Of a DNA stretch of 64,000 nucleotides, positions 11,341 through 22,395 are shown piece after piece. A program made the position numbers and the translations under genes. Below the pieces are notes generated by a model. That model saw nothing but the letters and a program-made list of their open reading frames with translations. It was not told the DNA's origin and made no database searches. The stretch lies in contig JAJFPB010000011.1 of NCBI GenBank assembly GCA_020881915.1, positions 1,488,001 to 1,552,000 on the forward strand. The letters run 5' to 3'. This DNA comes from Paramyrothecium sp. XJ0827. Lineage: Eukaryota; Ascomycota; Sordariomycetes; Hypocreales; Stachybotryaceae. Numbering within the stretch: position 1 is the first letter of the stretch; each line of letters opens with the position of its first letter.

Positions 11341-11547
11341 CTCTTTTAAGTACTTTTGAGCCTCTCATGCAGTTAGAGAGTAAGGCACTCGGAAACATTA
11401 CTATGTACACCGCCTGATCCTACAGAATAGGTAGGCGCCCGGATTCCTAACGCTTCGAAAGTCTTCTTCTAACTCGAAAAACAGCTCCCTCCTAACTTAT
11501 TTGCCATCTTTGATCACCGCACCATTCGCTCGCCTCACAAGGACATC

Positions 11548-12899
11548 ATGGCAAGTCCCTTTCAACCTGACGAAGCCACCATTGACCGATAGGTTCGGCG
11601 TGCAATGGGTGTACTTCGAGTGCGACGTGAAGCAGAGCAGAAAATGCTAATGGCTGTATTGGAGTTCCGTCCGGACCCCGACTCAACGGATTTCAATACC
11701 AGCCTCCTCGAGGAGCTGAACCGCAGCCAGTCCGCAGTCACGTTCCATATCTCAGACTCCGTCCATGAAACAACCAGCACGCAGGCCTAGAGGACCCTCG
11801 TTCACATGGGCAGACGCATGATCGAGATAATCACCGCAAAACAGCGGGCGCGGAGGGAGCTGCGCCGCCGGCACATGATGTTGCCAACCTCACATGATGG
11901 CCTTATTGCAGATACCACGGGACTGCTTGTCTGCTTCCACAACCAGTGCCGCGAGATTGTCACGGAGTGGTTCCAGCCGGAGGAGCTAAGCAGGGACCTC
12001 GTACAAATGACGAAGGAACTTGCCAGATACCTCGAACCACTGACCGAGGACATCCACTATCGGCTTCCTATCCCAGGGCCCAACTGTAAGCCCAAATCCT
12101 CTGCGACCTCTGGTTACCTGCAAATGGGGAGCCACGCCGTATATTACCCAAGCGATCCATTGCTGACCTTTGCTGCCTGAACCTAGCTGGATTTCCGAAC
12201 CCTGGCGAGAACCGATGGGCCCCACTCCTGGAGACCACCGTCACCGGCTGGTGTGGCGATTCCCTTCCTATCCTCATCTCTCGCCTTGTGGCCCCTCTCG
12301 TTACTCAGCTGGAGGACAACCTGGAGGATCTTATTGGGTATAGAGTATACCGGTACCTTCCTGTATACCCTACCCTCAGGGAGCAGGTCGACGTCTACGC
12401 CGAGCAAGTCCGTCATGGTATCCGTCAATGCCTGACTGAGCACTTGCAGTGGACCCAGATGCGGTCGCGGCAACATCCCAACTGGCCCAGGTGCCTAGTC
12501 GATCCTAACGTCTCGGTGCCCTGCTTCAATGACATCCGCGCTCGGCACCCGGATCACGATGAGTCTTATATTCAGGACATGGCTGACTACGCGGCTGCGG
12601 CCTACATGCTGGCCTATCTCACTGCGGCTAAGTTTGCGACGGCTGGCGGACTCCAAGACCGCGATGCGAGGGAAATAGGGGGGGCAGTTAACAGTTTGAT
12701 GACGCATGGCCCCGCATCGACTCGAATCCGCAGTGACTTCGCGCCGGATCGTCGGCGCATGGTGAACTTCTCGGTTCCAGCCGATTTCGACGGCACTGAT
12801 GCAATGCTTGCAAGTGAACTCGAGAACAACTCCCGCAATGTAGTCGGATTTGCACAACTGGTCATGTTGGACGTACATGAGGTTTCATCAATCAGCTAG
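11548..12899 (+). pseudogene. Unrecognised fungal gene, two in-frame stops
   Basis: The frame runs from ATG 11,548 to a donor at 12,086 (GTAAGC), and a second exon starts at 12,187 after CCTAG. Removing this 101-bp intron restores one reading frame to 12,899, about 415 codons. Two TAG codons interrupt exon 1 at 11,590-11,592 and 11,788-11,790. Both can come from CAG by one C-to-T change in a CpA context. No known domain is visible. The protein is mixed helical, with an Arg-rich stretch (RARRELRRR) and an Ala/Tyr-rich segment near residue 315. The last 70 residues match the relic at 4,356-4,550, so this is a multicopy family here. Confidence 0.5.
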
Positions 12900-13370
12900 C
12901 TGAGGGCGTCGAGACCTGGAGCGCTTAGGATTGGCTTCGGGGAATCTCTTGGTGTTTCTACTGCTACGAGAGGGGGATGTTAAGAGATATGCTTCGCGGG
13001 CTTAGAATTTGAGGCTTGGAGTACCTGAATGGTTTGGAAAGGACTGTTTCTGTATAGTTGGCCTAGGTTAGTGCTCTCGTGGCTGTTAAATCTAGCAACA
13101 AGCCTTATTGATTGCACAGGGAGTATATAGAATAAAACCTTACTGTCTCATGTCAAGAGCTTTCATAAATCCTAATTGAATACGATCCTGGGGGCAGCGG
13201 AAAGGGCGCTGTGCTACTTCTCACGTCGCCTTTCGGCACGCTGGCTTCGAGACTTTTCTTTGCGCGGTGGCTGAGCGTTGGATTGCAGAACAGATGCGGC
13301 ATCACGCCGATTCATAGCGTCCGAAAGCCCGGGCGGGGCAAGAGTGACAAATGTATTTGGAACCTTCTAC
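12900..13370. other. Intergenic, no gene recognised
   Basis: No coding pattern, RNA gene or clear repeat was seen. Confidence 0.35.
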
Positions 13371-13720
13371 CTATTTGATATCTCTACGCGCCCTCAGGAG
13401 GTCCTGTAAATCGTCAATGTGACCAATCATCCCAACGGTCGTCGCGACACCGAGAGACCCCGTCTTTGGGTCCAACCCATCACCATATACGGACCGTCCC
13501 TCGTGATGGTGGAGGACCCTGGCCCCAAGAATATAGGGGACCGGGATCTGCAAGCCATCAAGGATTAGGGGTCAACCTTGGCGGGCGGCCTTCTCCCGAA
13601 GATGCTGGGCGAATTGGCCCGAGAGTAGAATCGAATCCAGGGCCGCCTACGAGGACCATCCCCGGCACGGCGGCTGCCAGGGAGTCCAGGGGATCGAGGG
13701 CCTTGACGAGCACGAGTTAA
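13371..13720 (-). pseudogene. Unrecognised coding-like relic
   Basis: Two minus-strand frames join at about 13,615. The upstream one reads LVLVKALDPLDSLAAAVPG. The downstream one reads LQIPVPYILGARVLHHHEG and continues to 13,371 with a TGA in between. The composition looks coding, but I recognise no family. Confidence 0.2.
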
Positions 13721-14445
13721 GGAGCCTCGAAAGAGACGTACCTCATGACCACGGCGATTTCGAAAAGTGTTACGCCATGTGGCGCATGCTGTTCCTGGGC
13801 CACGAGCCGCCTCGGTCGCATTTTGTGCAATATGGAAGCGGTGAAGGTATTCTTCAAGTCGTGCATTTGCTTAACTACCTTAGAGCTAAGTTCAGGGTTT
13901 TTGCTAATAGTTTCTTATAGAACTTATATAGAAGGGAGATTATCTTTTGACTCGTAAGGCACGAATTTACATTTTCTTTTCATCAATTTCAGATTTTGCT
14001 TCGATCATATGATTCCATACCCACTGACAGGCTGGTAGGTGTGGTGTTTTTGAGTCAAATCTTAATGCTATGTATGTCCCATTGCCGCGTCACTGTAACG
14101 GGTTGGCCTTTGAGTACCTTGTGTTTTGTGCAGGGTCAGTGATTTGACTGGCTGCCGAGAAGGAACGTCTGCCAATGAAGAAAATGGTCTCTGGGCTCAC
14201 GAGCACCGAATGTTTTTGAAGACATATAGGAAGGAGGGCATCGATTGTTAGTTGGTACTCTGAGCTGGTGCCAGGGTGTGCCAATTCCACACGATTTAGA
14301 TGGCACTCAAGGGAGTCCACCGGCAGCGGGTTATCGAGTTGATCTCGCAGGTCGATAAAAGAACGCGCCAGGTCGAGACCCTCGCCTATCAAGAGCGGCA
14401 AGTTCGGATTGCTTGAAGGGATATTCCGCGATAACTAAATTCATA
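13721..14445. other. Intergenic, weak minus-strand coding-like stretch
   Basis: A minus-strand frame at 14,090-14,401 (103 codons, no ATG start) has coding-like composition and no recognised family. It may be an exon or a relic beside the TPR gene. Confidence 0.25.
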
Positions 14446-16194
14446 TTATTCGTTCGCTTTGCTGATATTCAATAAAACCCCTTCACACTTAATATAAACC
14501 TCGTGCTTTGGCCCAAGCTTATTCTTCAAGTCCCCAACGATTGTTTTACACACATCTTCTGCCAAGTCAACCTCTCCTCGCTCGAGCTGGACCAACGCCA
14601 AGTTAAATAGGTTAATAAGTGTGGTTGGGTGTTTGTCCCCGAGGACTCTTCTGCCTATCGAGGTCGATTCCGTCAGCAGCTCCAGCGCGGTTTCGTTATC
14701 GTGATTCTTGTGATGCGCTATGCCGAGATTACTCATAGCAAGCAGTGTGTCTGGGTGATCACTTCCAAACTTTTCCTTTCTAGCTTCAAAAACGTATTTT
14801 GCTATCGCTGTAGCCCCGTCATGCAATCCGATTTCGGAGAGGGCAAAGGCACCATTGAGCAAGCGGTGGAGTGTAGCTGGGTCGCTATTAGACACAGAAA
14901 CGGAAGCGTTGCCTTGGTTATGTGTTAACAGTTTCTCCGCTTCTCCTAATTTTCCAAGCTCAAAGCGAGTGAGGGCTAAGTTCCATCGTGCTGTTATGGC
15001 ATTGGGGTGATTCTCGCCGAACATCGCCGTCCATCCCTGGAGTACCCGCTCCTCGAGATGCTCTGCATCTTGAAACCAACCCTTCTGACCATAAGCCCAT
15101 GCCAAGTTTTGTATGCAATCAAGGCTACTCGGGTGTTGCGTTCCAAAGGTATTTTCTGTTTGTTTGGCCAACAGTTCTCCGAGAGCCACAGCATCATTAT
15201 ATCTGCCTAGTTCAATGTATAGCGATACCATGCCATTCCTAGAATGAAGAGTTTCGGGATGATCTTCACCAAGTGTCTCTTTCAACCGTTTTACCGTTGA
15301 TCCCTGCAATTTTTCGGCTTTTTCGTATTGGCCCATGTCTTTGTACAAAGAAGCGATTTCGGACATGCATTTGAGTGTTTCGAGGTGCTGAATTCCGTGA
15401 ACTCGGTCGTGGTACTTCATCAGTTCAAGAAATTGTGTTTCAGCCTCTAGATACTGGCCTTGGTTTTGTAATGCAAGTGCCAGATGTCTTAGACATGACA
15501 TTGTATGAGGATGTTCGGTGCCTAGATTTTTCTTCATCGCTGGCAACACTGAATTGGCGGTTTGTTCTAAAAGTCTCCATTCACCCAATTCGAAGTAAAC
15601 TCCTGCAAGATCTGCCATTGTGCATAGTGTATCAGGATGCATCGACCCAAGGCGCTTTCGTTGAATATTGATCACCTCCAGAAACAGAGTTTTCGCGTCC
15701 GCCAGTCGGGCTAGCGCTACTAGCTTGACAGCGAGACGCGACTTAACAGCCGTCAACTGCTCGTGGTCGGGAGGAAGAGTAATCAGTGTGTTTTGAAGGA
15801 AGGTCACGGCATCTTCGGTCCGGCCCCTGCTTGCGAAGGTCTCTGCTTGATTCAATGTGCATTGAACCGTCAACCGATGATGTTTGCCAAGAGCGTTTTT
15901 CATTTCTTCGAGTGTTACTGCTTGTAACTTTTCTGCTTGTTCGAATTGCGACCGCAAGTGGAATATCCCAGCCAGATTCATCTTACTATGGAGGACCATT
16001 GGGTCGTTCTTCGACAACACATTCTGACGCGCAGCTAAGATGAATCTGCTCACAGCTTCTGCCACCTCTAAACTACCCGAACTCAGTAGCGATGAGACCT
16101 CAGATTCAAGAGAAGATATTTCATCCTTGAATTTGTTGTTATTATGGTGTGCATTGGCGGCAGAGGTATTGGCTGAAACAGGATGTTTCACCAT
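14446..16194 (-). CDS. Tetratricopeptide (TPR) repeat protein, 582 aa
   Basis: A single open frame with ATG at 16,194. From about residue 60 to the end it is built of 42-residue TPR units of the kinesin-light-chain/NLR type. The repeated signature is LG-x-HP-x-TL followed by a helix and then YxxLGxxxEAExL. Examples are LGSMHPDTLCTMADLAGVY, LGEDHPETLHSRNGMVSLY and LGDKHPTTLINLFNLALVQ. About eleven units are visible. The N-terminal 55 residues are polar (HHNNNKFKDE) and hold no NB-ARC or effector domain. The repeat type is usual at the C-terminus of fungal NLRs, where it acts as the sensing or binding surface. Here it stands alone and may be a free scaffold or the remains of an NLR. The neighbour at 16,431 is a transposon, whose end lies 237 bp upstream of the start. 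Confidence 0.9.
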   Translation of the reverse strand: MVKHPVSANTSAANAHHNNNKFKDEISSLESEVSSLLSSGSLEVAEAVSRFILAARQNVLSKNDPMVLHSKMNLAGIFHLRSQFEQAEKLQAVTLEEMKNALGKHHRLTVQCTLNQAETFASRGRTEDAVTFLQNTLITLPPDHEQLTAVKSRLAVKLVALARLADAKTLFLEVINIQRKRLGSMHPDTLCTMADLAGVYFELGEWRLLEQTANSVLPAMKKNLGTEHPHTMSCLRHLALALQNQGQYLEAETQFLELMKYHDRVHGIQHLETLKCMSEIASLYKDMGQYEKAEKLQGSTVKRLKETLGEDHPETLHSRNGMVSLYIELGRYNDAVALGELLAKQTENTFGTQHPSSLDCIQNLAWAYGQKGWFQDAEHLEERVLQGWTAMFGENHPNAITARWNLALTRFELGKLGEAEKLLTHNQGNASVSVSNSDPATLHRLLNGAFALSEIGLHDGATAIAKYVFEARKEKFGSDHPDTLLAMSNLGIAHHKNHDNETALELLTESTSIGRRVLGDKHPTTLINLFNLALVQLERGEVDLAEDVCKTIVGDLKNKLGPKHEVYIKCEGVLLNISKANE

Positions 16195-16430
16195 GACGTC
16201 TTGTTTGTGGTGATCCTGGGGGGGTGAGAGTATCCCCTGCTCCGTCCTCAGCCTTTTCCATCGTGCGTACTGGGTATTCTTGATATATGAAGATTGGTGT
16301 AATATCTTGCTGCCAAATTGAGGCTGAGTGCTTTTCGCTTTACTGTAGAATCAAAAGAGTGGAAGGAGTAGATAAGTGGCAGAAGTTTCTGATTACCCCG
16401 CAGCTGAGTGTACCTAGCTATGGCAGGCTA

Positions 16431-16454
16431 TAGGGGTCACTGTTGCAAAACCCC
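16431..16454. repeat. Left terminal inverted repeat
   Basis: 24 bp, starting TAGGGGTCACTG. Its reverse complement occurs at 21,607-21,630 with one difference at base 7. Confidence 0.85.
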
Positions 16455-16671
16455 CAAAATAACTACAAAATTGCCAAATTGGGTTAATGACATATTCGCC
16501 CTGCCCCGCAGTACATTGACCTATGTACTATCAGCATAAATTTCCTGATTTTGTGGGCATCACGGACGGTGCAATCGCAGCAACGGGACCGCAGCGGACC
16601 AGCTGAGCCCCTTTCAATTCTATTCAAAGCGACACCAGGCGTCATGCTGCCATAGGATTAGGAGCCACTGC

Positions 16672-17583
16672 TCAATTATATTCATTTTCTTCATCTTCGT
16701 CATTATCTTCTTCTTCTTCTTCCTCCTCTTCGTCCGCCTTCTTCTTCGCATGATAGCATTGCTGAACATTGAGTCAGCTGTTGACTTGCATCCAATGATT
16801 TGATCACACTCACAACCCAGAGCCGCGCAGCTCCGGCGATAGCCTCTAAAGCCACAACCTTTCTCTCCTCGAGACTCTTCTCAGATACCTCGCCAAAGGA
16901 AGCCAAAGCGGGAGCTGGTACTGGGGTTCCGGGAGGGGCCGCAGCACTACCGCAAGCTCGTAATTGTTGTGCCGCGCGCTGTGCAGCGGCATGCCAGGCA
17001 TCATCCGGATCGCCATCTGCGACATTGACCTGCCGGTTCAGGTCCCAAAGGTACGCACAGCAGCAAGAGCTGCAGCGGGGACCTAGAGACGCAACTTGGT
17101 TAGTGGCTCGCTACTTGACACAGCGCAGAGATGCCTCACCGGCCTACATGTGTGGCCATTCTTTGCGCAGTCCCAGCATGCAGCACCCGTATCTACGACG
17201 TGGATATTAGCGTACGAGATGTATGGCCTCAGTCAACTAAACATACTGTCTTGAGAGGCACATTCATGGCCGGGAGCCTTGGTGGCGCGGGTGACGCACT
17301 GCCGGCATGGGAAGTGACGTACTGAGCCGCGGGGAGGGGTCTTCTTCGTCTGCTTCTTCTTCTGCTCGGATGGTTAAGTTAGCATCCATCACTTCGCATG
17401 AGGACTTGCTGGTTGTACGGTAATCTTTGCCGTGGGCTTGGGGACGCTGGGTTGAAACAATCTTCTGCTCCTCTTCACCGCAGCGTTCCTGCTGCGAGAG
17501 CCCCCATCCGCGCCAAGAGTCTCGCTAATCATTTCGGGATCGACCGTGGGCGTGACGCCGTTGTTGACCGTGAGCTTTTCCAC
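16672..17583 (-). pseudogene. Cys-rich (CxxC) accessory gene of the transposon, 5 exons
   Basis: Exons are 17,583-17,419, 17,361-17,247, 17,192-17,140, about 17,084-16,808 and about 16,757-16,672. They are joined by introns with proper GT-AG ends (for example 17,193-17,246 and 17,362-17,418) and CTAAC/CTGAC branch sites. The protein carries FPCRQCVTRATKAPGHEC and CWDCAKNGHTC, two CxxC...HxxxC or HxxC knuckles as in fungal zinc-binding proteins. It ends in an acidic tail of Glu and Asp (E7, then DNDEDEENE). Exon 4 needs a one-base shift near 17,045 to stay open. No ATG is present at the start; ACCATCGCG stands where ACCATGGCG would fit. It probably binds nucleic acid or the transposase. Confidence 0.55.
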
Positions 17584-17867
17584 GGGCGCGATGGTATAAA
17601 AAGGAAGGTGAAACCGTGGTTAGAAGGGATCTAGGTTCTGTAAATATCGGTCCTACCCCTGGTTTGGTCGCGCCCCAACCAATGAGCAACCCGACACTAA
17701 GCTCCTCCTGGCTAATCACCGCCGCGGGCCAGTTGCAATACCGCTGCGGACCAGTGCGGTATCCCAGACTGCATCGCCCCTTTTCATGCTATCAGGACCA
17801 AGAGATTCGCCCACCCCATTTTGCAACTTCACCTGCTTTAAAACAAAACAAAATAAATAAATAAGAG

Positions 17868-19378
17868 ATGGCACGTCCTCTCCACTCAATCGATCAACAC
17901 CGAGACTATATCACTCATCTCTACCTCAGTGGTGTCTCGCGACGCAGGATTCAATATAAGCTTCGCAAGCATCATGATGTCGCCGTCAATCTCAGCACTC
18001 TCTCCCGCCGAATCGCGAACTGGGATCTGCCGCGCCAGCAAGCTCGCACCAAAGAGAGTCCTGAGCTGATAGAGGCCACCCGCGATCTGATATTCCGCGT
18101 TGGGCTTAGCGAGAAGCAGACGTTGAGTGTTCTACAGAGACAGGGCTGGCCGATCACCAAACGAGGCCTGAAGCGCATCAGGCTTCACCCAGACCGCCGC
18201 TGGGTACGCAGGATCAATAGCGATGAAGAACGTCTCGCATTGCTGGAAAAGACAGAGAAAGTTATCATCGAAATGACACGACGATCCAACGCCATTTCCG
18301 GATATGGCAAAAGCCTTCTCCAGCCTTACCTTCGCCAGCAAAAGCAGCTCTGGGTACCAGAGACCCTCTCTTTGCGATGTACAAAATCATGTTCCCGAAT
18401 GAGGTCGATATCCGGAAAAGGATGTTTCGGCGGAAGAAGGGACAGTTCCTTGTACCGGGACCAAACTACCAGTGGTGCATTGACGGTCATGACAAGCTCA
18501 AGGCGTACGGATTCGAGATATACGCTGCAATCGACGCTTACTCACGCAACATCATCTGGTTCTATATCGGCCACTCTGCTACAACTGCTTTGAGCGTCCT
18601 GAAGCAGTACTTGACAGCGTGTGATGCCTATGGCTTCCGGCCATGGTATTTGCAGGCAGATAGAGGCAGCGAAACACCACTAATCGCAGCAGCCCATTGG
18701 AACTTTGCCTTGGCGGCAGATGGGCGTGTGGAGTGGAATGGGCAGGTCTTCCAGCAAGGGAAGCGCCTAAAGGATTCCTACAAGGCGGCACCGAGCACAA
18801 AGAATGTCAAGATTGAGAAATGGTGGGAGAGCATGCTTCACGTCTCCTCCCGGCAGTGGGTAGACTACTTTGGGGAACTCGCCCGGGACGGGGACTTCGA
18901 CGGCGACATGTTGGAGGATCAGATTGCGATCTACGCCGTCTTCGAAGATATATTACGCCAAGAGCTCTTCGACTTTGTGGAGGCGTGGAACCTCCATCGA
19001 ATTCGCCTTCAGAAGAACCGTCCCCATGTAGTCCACGGTCAGCCCTGGATGAATTACCACTACCCCGATCCAGATAAGGCATGCAACTGGGGTATCCCCA
19101 TTGACCGCGCAGTTCTGGGGCAGATGAAGCGGCCATTAGCCGATATTGATATTACTACGTGTTTGGAGCCGGAGACAAAGGATTGGTGTCACCGAGCTCT
19201 CAGTGAAATGGGCTATGGCAACGTAGCCCTTGGGACTCGACAAGAGCCGGACACGTTGCGGCCTTTTAAGCGTTTCTACCTTGAACTTCGAGATAGGATC
19301 ATTCAACACATTGAAAGTGGCCAGCAGCCTGTGTTGGCGTATCGCAGAGCGCCTACCGGGGCGTCGCTGAATATGTAA
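17868..19378 (+). pseudogene. DDE/rve-type transposase, one frameshift
   Basis: The N-terminal part (from ATG 17,868) is a helix-turn-helix region with YLSGVSRRRIQYKLRKHH. A second helical domain runs to about 18,355. A one-base shift there leads into the catalytic part. It contains the D, D and E triad in QWCIDGHDKLKAYGFEIY, LQADRGSETP and NVKIEKWWE, the pattern of the integrase-core (rve-like) family also found as uncharacterised genes in fungi and animals. The frame ends at 19,378. A GTAAGC donor at 19,375 and acceptor at 19,423 could add an acidic tail (EDEEGSDVEGISDDGEESES, ending 19,594), but the phase is off by one. It would cut and join the 5.2-kb element at its 24-bp ends. Confidence 0.8.
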
Positions 19379-19798
19379 GCGTCGTCATTTCTTTGCAATT
19401 TTAACCTAGCTAAACACAAATAGCAAGCGCTACATGAGCGAACAAATCGAGCCTCCCACAATGAACTTGGAGATGGGGAACCAGCAGAGCAACCTCTTGT
19501 TGAACTAGGATATGAGGACGAGGAAGGGAGCGACGTGGAAGGGATAAGTGATGACGGGGAGGAAAGCGAGAGTTCGAATGAGGAGCCCGAGTAGTCAATC
19601 CTTCCTATTCTTATGTCGGACAACAAATGTTGCGGGAATCTTTGTTCCTTTAAACCGTGTGGAGTGTGCTGGCGGAAGCGCCTCAGAAATATCGGTGTCG
19701 GACAGTCGAGCCTGGTTACCCCCAAAGCTTTGAGGAAGGGGCCCCAGGGTTGCCTGTTAGTGTCAGCGCTTGACTCGGGAAGGAGATTATCTGGTCTC

Positions 19799-21080
19799 TT
19801 ACGAACTCCGGGACCATAACTTGCTCACCATATTCTTCGTCTCCGTCATCTGCCCTGTTTCCACTCCCGTTATCAGCAGGGATGCTGTCAAAATTAGATC
19901 ATGAAGCGGATCCTCTACTTCACAGAGATCTACCACATCTTGATGTACAACGATCTCGTCGGCGATACTTTCAAGCTCGTCGTCTGTCGGGTCCTGGCAA
20001 GAGGCGGTCGGGACAGGCTCTTCCGACTTCATCGTGACGTGTACCGGTGCCTCCGGCTTGATCTGGTCTGTGTTCCCAGTGCTAGTCTCTTTCTTGACAT
20101 GTTCCTCCTGTTTGATACGCTTCTTTCCATGGGGCGCAGGGCTTGTATCTTCTTTCTTGACCTTCCGTTTCTTTTCTTCCTTGACTGGCGTTGAGTATTC
20201 ATCCGGCCGGAGCGGTGTGACTGGCTCCTGCTTGTCAACTACATCTGTGGATGTAAGGACGACCAGAACCTTCAACTGTCCTGCTTGGTTGTTTCCGAAG
20301 TGCCCCGAGGCGAGCATACTCGACGGTGTCATGTACTTATCGGTGTTGGGAACAGTGACTATCTTCTTGCCGGAGAAACTCGAAGCGTATGAAAGACTCC
20401 AAAAATCTCTATTTGTAAGATCGATTGTAGGCGGAAGCGGACGGAGATGGTCGAACAAAATCTCAGTGAATGAGGGCCAAGTCAGTAAATCCGCCGAGGA
20501 AAACTTAATCACAGTATCTTTCAGAGGCAGCACTGTCTCAGGAACCTCCACTGCCAGCCCGTTGAAATATCTGGTCTCCAGGCTCACAAGCAGGAGGCTA
20601 ATATGTACCCACTGGTATCCCGTTCGATGTCTTGTTGGCTTCCTGGTATTAGCCTTTGAATTCTGAATGGCCCCGGCGGCTGGCCGCCGATGCGACGGTC
20701 ATGAACTGGGGATTGCTTGACAACGCAGGAGGGGGTATGCGTGCCCGTGTATTCACTGCGCCGGGAGTAGACTCTTCGTTAGGGAGTAGTTGAGCCGTAC
20801 GTCCAATGCCAACAGAGGATACCGGCTTCTGCCTGTCACGCAGTAGCTGGCTTGCCGGACTGACTGCCCGTGGAGGAGAGTCCTCAACTTCCACCACCTC
20901 ATCGTACGGACCCGGAAGTGCCGGAGTTTTGGACCTGGCTTGATGCTGGGGCCGAAAGGGGTTGGCCAAGCCGCAACGGCCGCAATAGTTCGCGCCAACA
21001 TACGCGGTGGTGAAGAGTTCGTAGTGCTTTTTCCGGCTTGGATGCAGTAGGCATGCTCTGGGGATCTTAGGAGGGCCCAT
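19799..21080 (-). pseudogene. Transposon accessory protein with SUMO-consensus cluster
   Basis: The first frame (21,080-20,649) starts with MGPPKIPRACLLHPSRK and a single CxxC (YCGRCGLANPF), followed by a Pro/Ser-rich linker. A one-base shift near 20,690 joins it to the second frame, which reads TGYQWVHISLLLVSLETRYF and continues to 19,799. The second half has a folded-looking block (WPSFTEILFDHLRPLPP). A Lys/Glu-rich tail follows with six psi-K-x-E motifs (VKEE, VKKE, IKQE, VKKE, IKPE, MKSE) and a basic KKRKVKK nuclear-signal-like stretch. It ends with acidic residues. I recognise no family. Its place inside the TIRs makes it part of the element. Confidence 0.6.
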
Positions 21081-21606
21081 TTCGGTACCTAGAAGAGAGG
21101 AGGTGAAAGTCGGGAAGGGAGAAAAAGGGGAAGTCCTGTATCCATTGAGTGTTTAATATAACAAGAACAACAATATCGCCCTTCCCTATGGTGGATGAAG
21201 TCGCTAGGCTCATTTAAGCAGGAGGTTGCTGCGCTAGTCCGCTGCTGACCAGTAGCGGGATTACTGCGGTGACCCCGAATGGGCTCACCAAGCTGCTGCT
21301 CATGCGAATGGAAGAGGAATGAGCAGCTAAGTTTTCGCCATTTCTAAAATAGGGGAGTTTCAATGGCGAATAGAAAGTAAGGATTGAGTAGTGAGGTTGT
21401 TTAGAAAGATCGACTCAAATAGTCAGAACCATGTCCCGGACATGGTGTTGTGAGCATCTATGTGATGGCGACGCCAAAAAGTATAGTGACTGGGAATTTC
21501 GACTGGCTAAAGGCTACCGCGCGAGTCCGCTGCTAGTCCGCAGTACATTTCCCAGGCCAGCCAAAGGTACTCGGATGACTAAGGAGTCGAGCCCCTAAAC
21601 CCAAAT

Positions 21607-21630
21607 GGGGTTTTGCAACAGTGCCCCCTA
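21607..21630. repeat. Right terminal inverted repeat
   Basis: 24 bp, ending CAGTGCCCCCTA. It is the inverted partner of 16,431-16,454. Confidence 0.85.
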
Positions 21631-22395
21631 TCGCCCACCGTAGCCGACCGGGAACACACATACGAAGGGACCCCTGATCTAGGCGTGGGCCTTTCCGTCG
21701 CATCTGGCCACCTCTCTCCACTCCATAACTTGGCCTCGTCGTCCGCCTCGGTTGAATGCCTGTTCCTTCCATCAATCTCTTATCTTCTCGGTTTGCGTTT
21801 CCCATCACACTCCTGCTGTACCATTGGCTGCGTTCATTACGGAACGGACTGGGATTCGGGTTTCACTGCCTCAGCACTTCGGCCCACGGGATCGACTAGA
21901 CCGCCGAGCAACATGGATTACAAGCGAACATTCGCCCGCAGGGTGGCTCTAGTCGATAATTGCTTTTGAGCATCGAGCTTGATCCAAAGTCTCAACTGGT
22001 TTGGGCTGGCCTGAATCCTAGCAGATATGTCACGTTATCAATGTAGCAAGCATGAGATACATATATGCCTGGCCCCCAATCCAGACGTTGGATCTGGACG
22101 CCTTCCTGCACTCCCCAGACCTTTTCAGCGTCGCGTCTGGTTCGCCTCGTGTACACTTTTCCACGTCCTTATGGCGGTTTCGGCTAGGTTGCCTCCTGTG
22201 CCTTTCTCATCGTCCCAGCCTTTTTTCTCTTTCCGGCACCTGTCTGTTTCACATACCGTGCCCCTGTGCGCCACACCGTTGCATCTCGCTGCCTTCTTTT
22301 CCTTCCTCTCACCACTTCCTCGCTGGTTCGCCTTGATCGCATTCTATCGTGGCTATTGCCTATCCTTCTCTGTTTCCTCTTTTGGATCATTCGTT
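21631..22395 (+). promoter_or_regulatory. Upstream region of the methyltransferase, CT-rich leader
   Basis: From about 22,180 to 22,390 the plus strand is strongly C+T rich (runs such as CCTTTTTTCTCTTTCC), a usual feature of fungal core promoters and 5' leaders. The open frames here are low-complexity and not taken as genes. Confidence 0.4.

Larger units (their letters stand above)
16431..21630. mobile_element. 5.2-kb DNA transposon with 24-bp TIRs and three genes
   Basis: The left end (16,431-16,454) and right end (21,607-21,630) are inverted copies of a 24-bp sequence with one mismatch. It starts TAGGGG(T/G)CACTG and ends in AAAACCCC. TA flanks or opens both ends, so the target duplication is probably TA. 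The total length is 5,200 bp. Inside are a minus-strand Cys-rich gene, a plus-strand DDE/rve transposase and a minus-strand gene with K/E-rich SUMO-type motifs. Variants of GTCCGCTGC/GCAGCGGAC recur near both ends (16,591; 17,741; 21,237; 21,524) and may be binding sites for the transposase. The transposase and both accessory genes each carry one frameshift, so this copy seems inactive. Confidence 0.8.
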
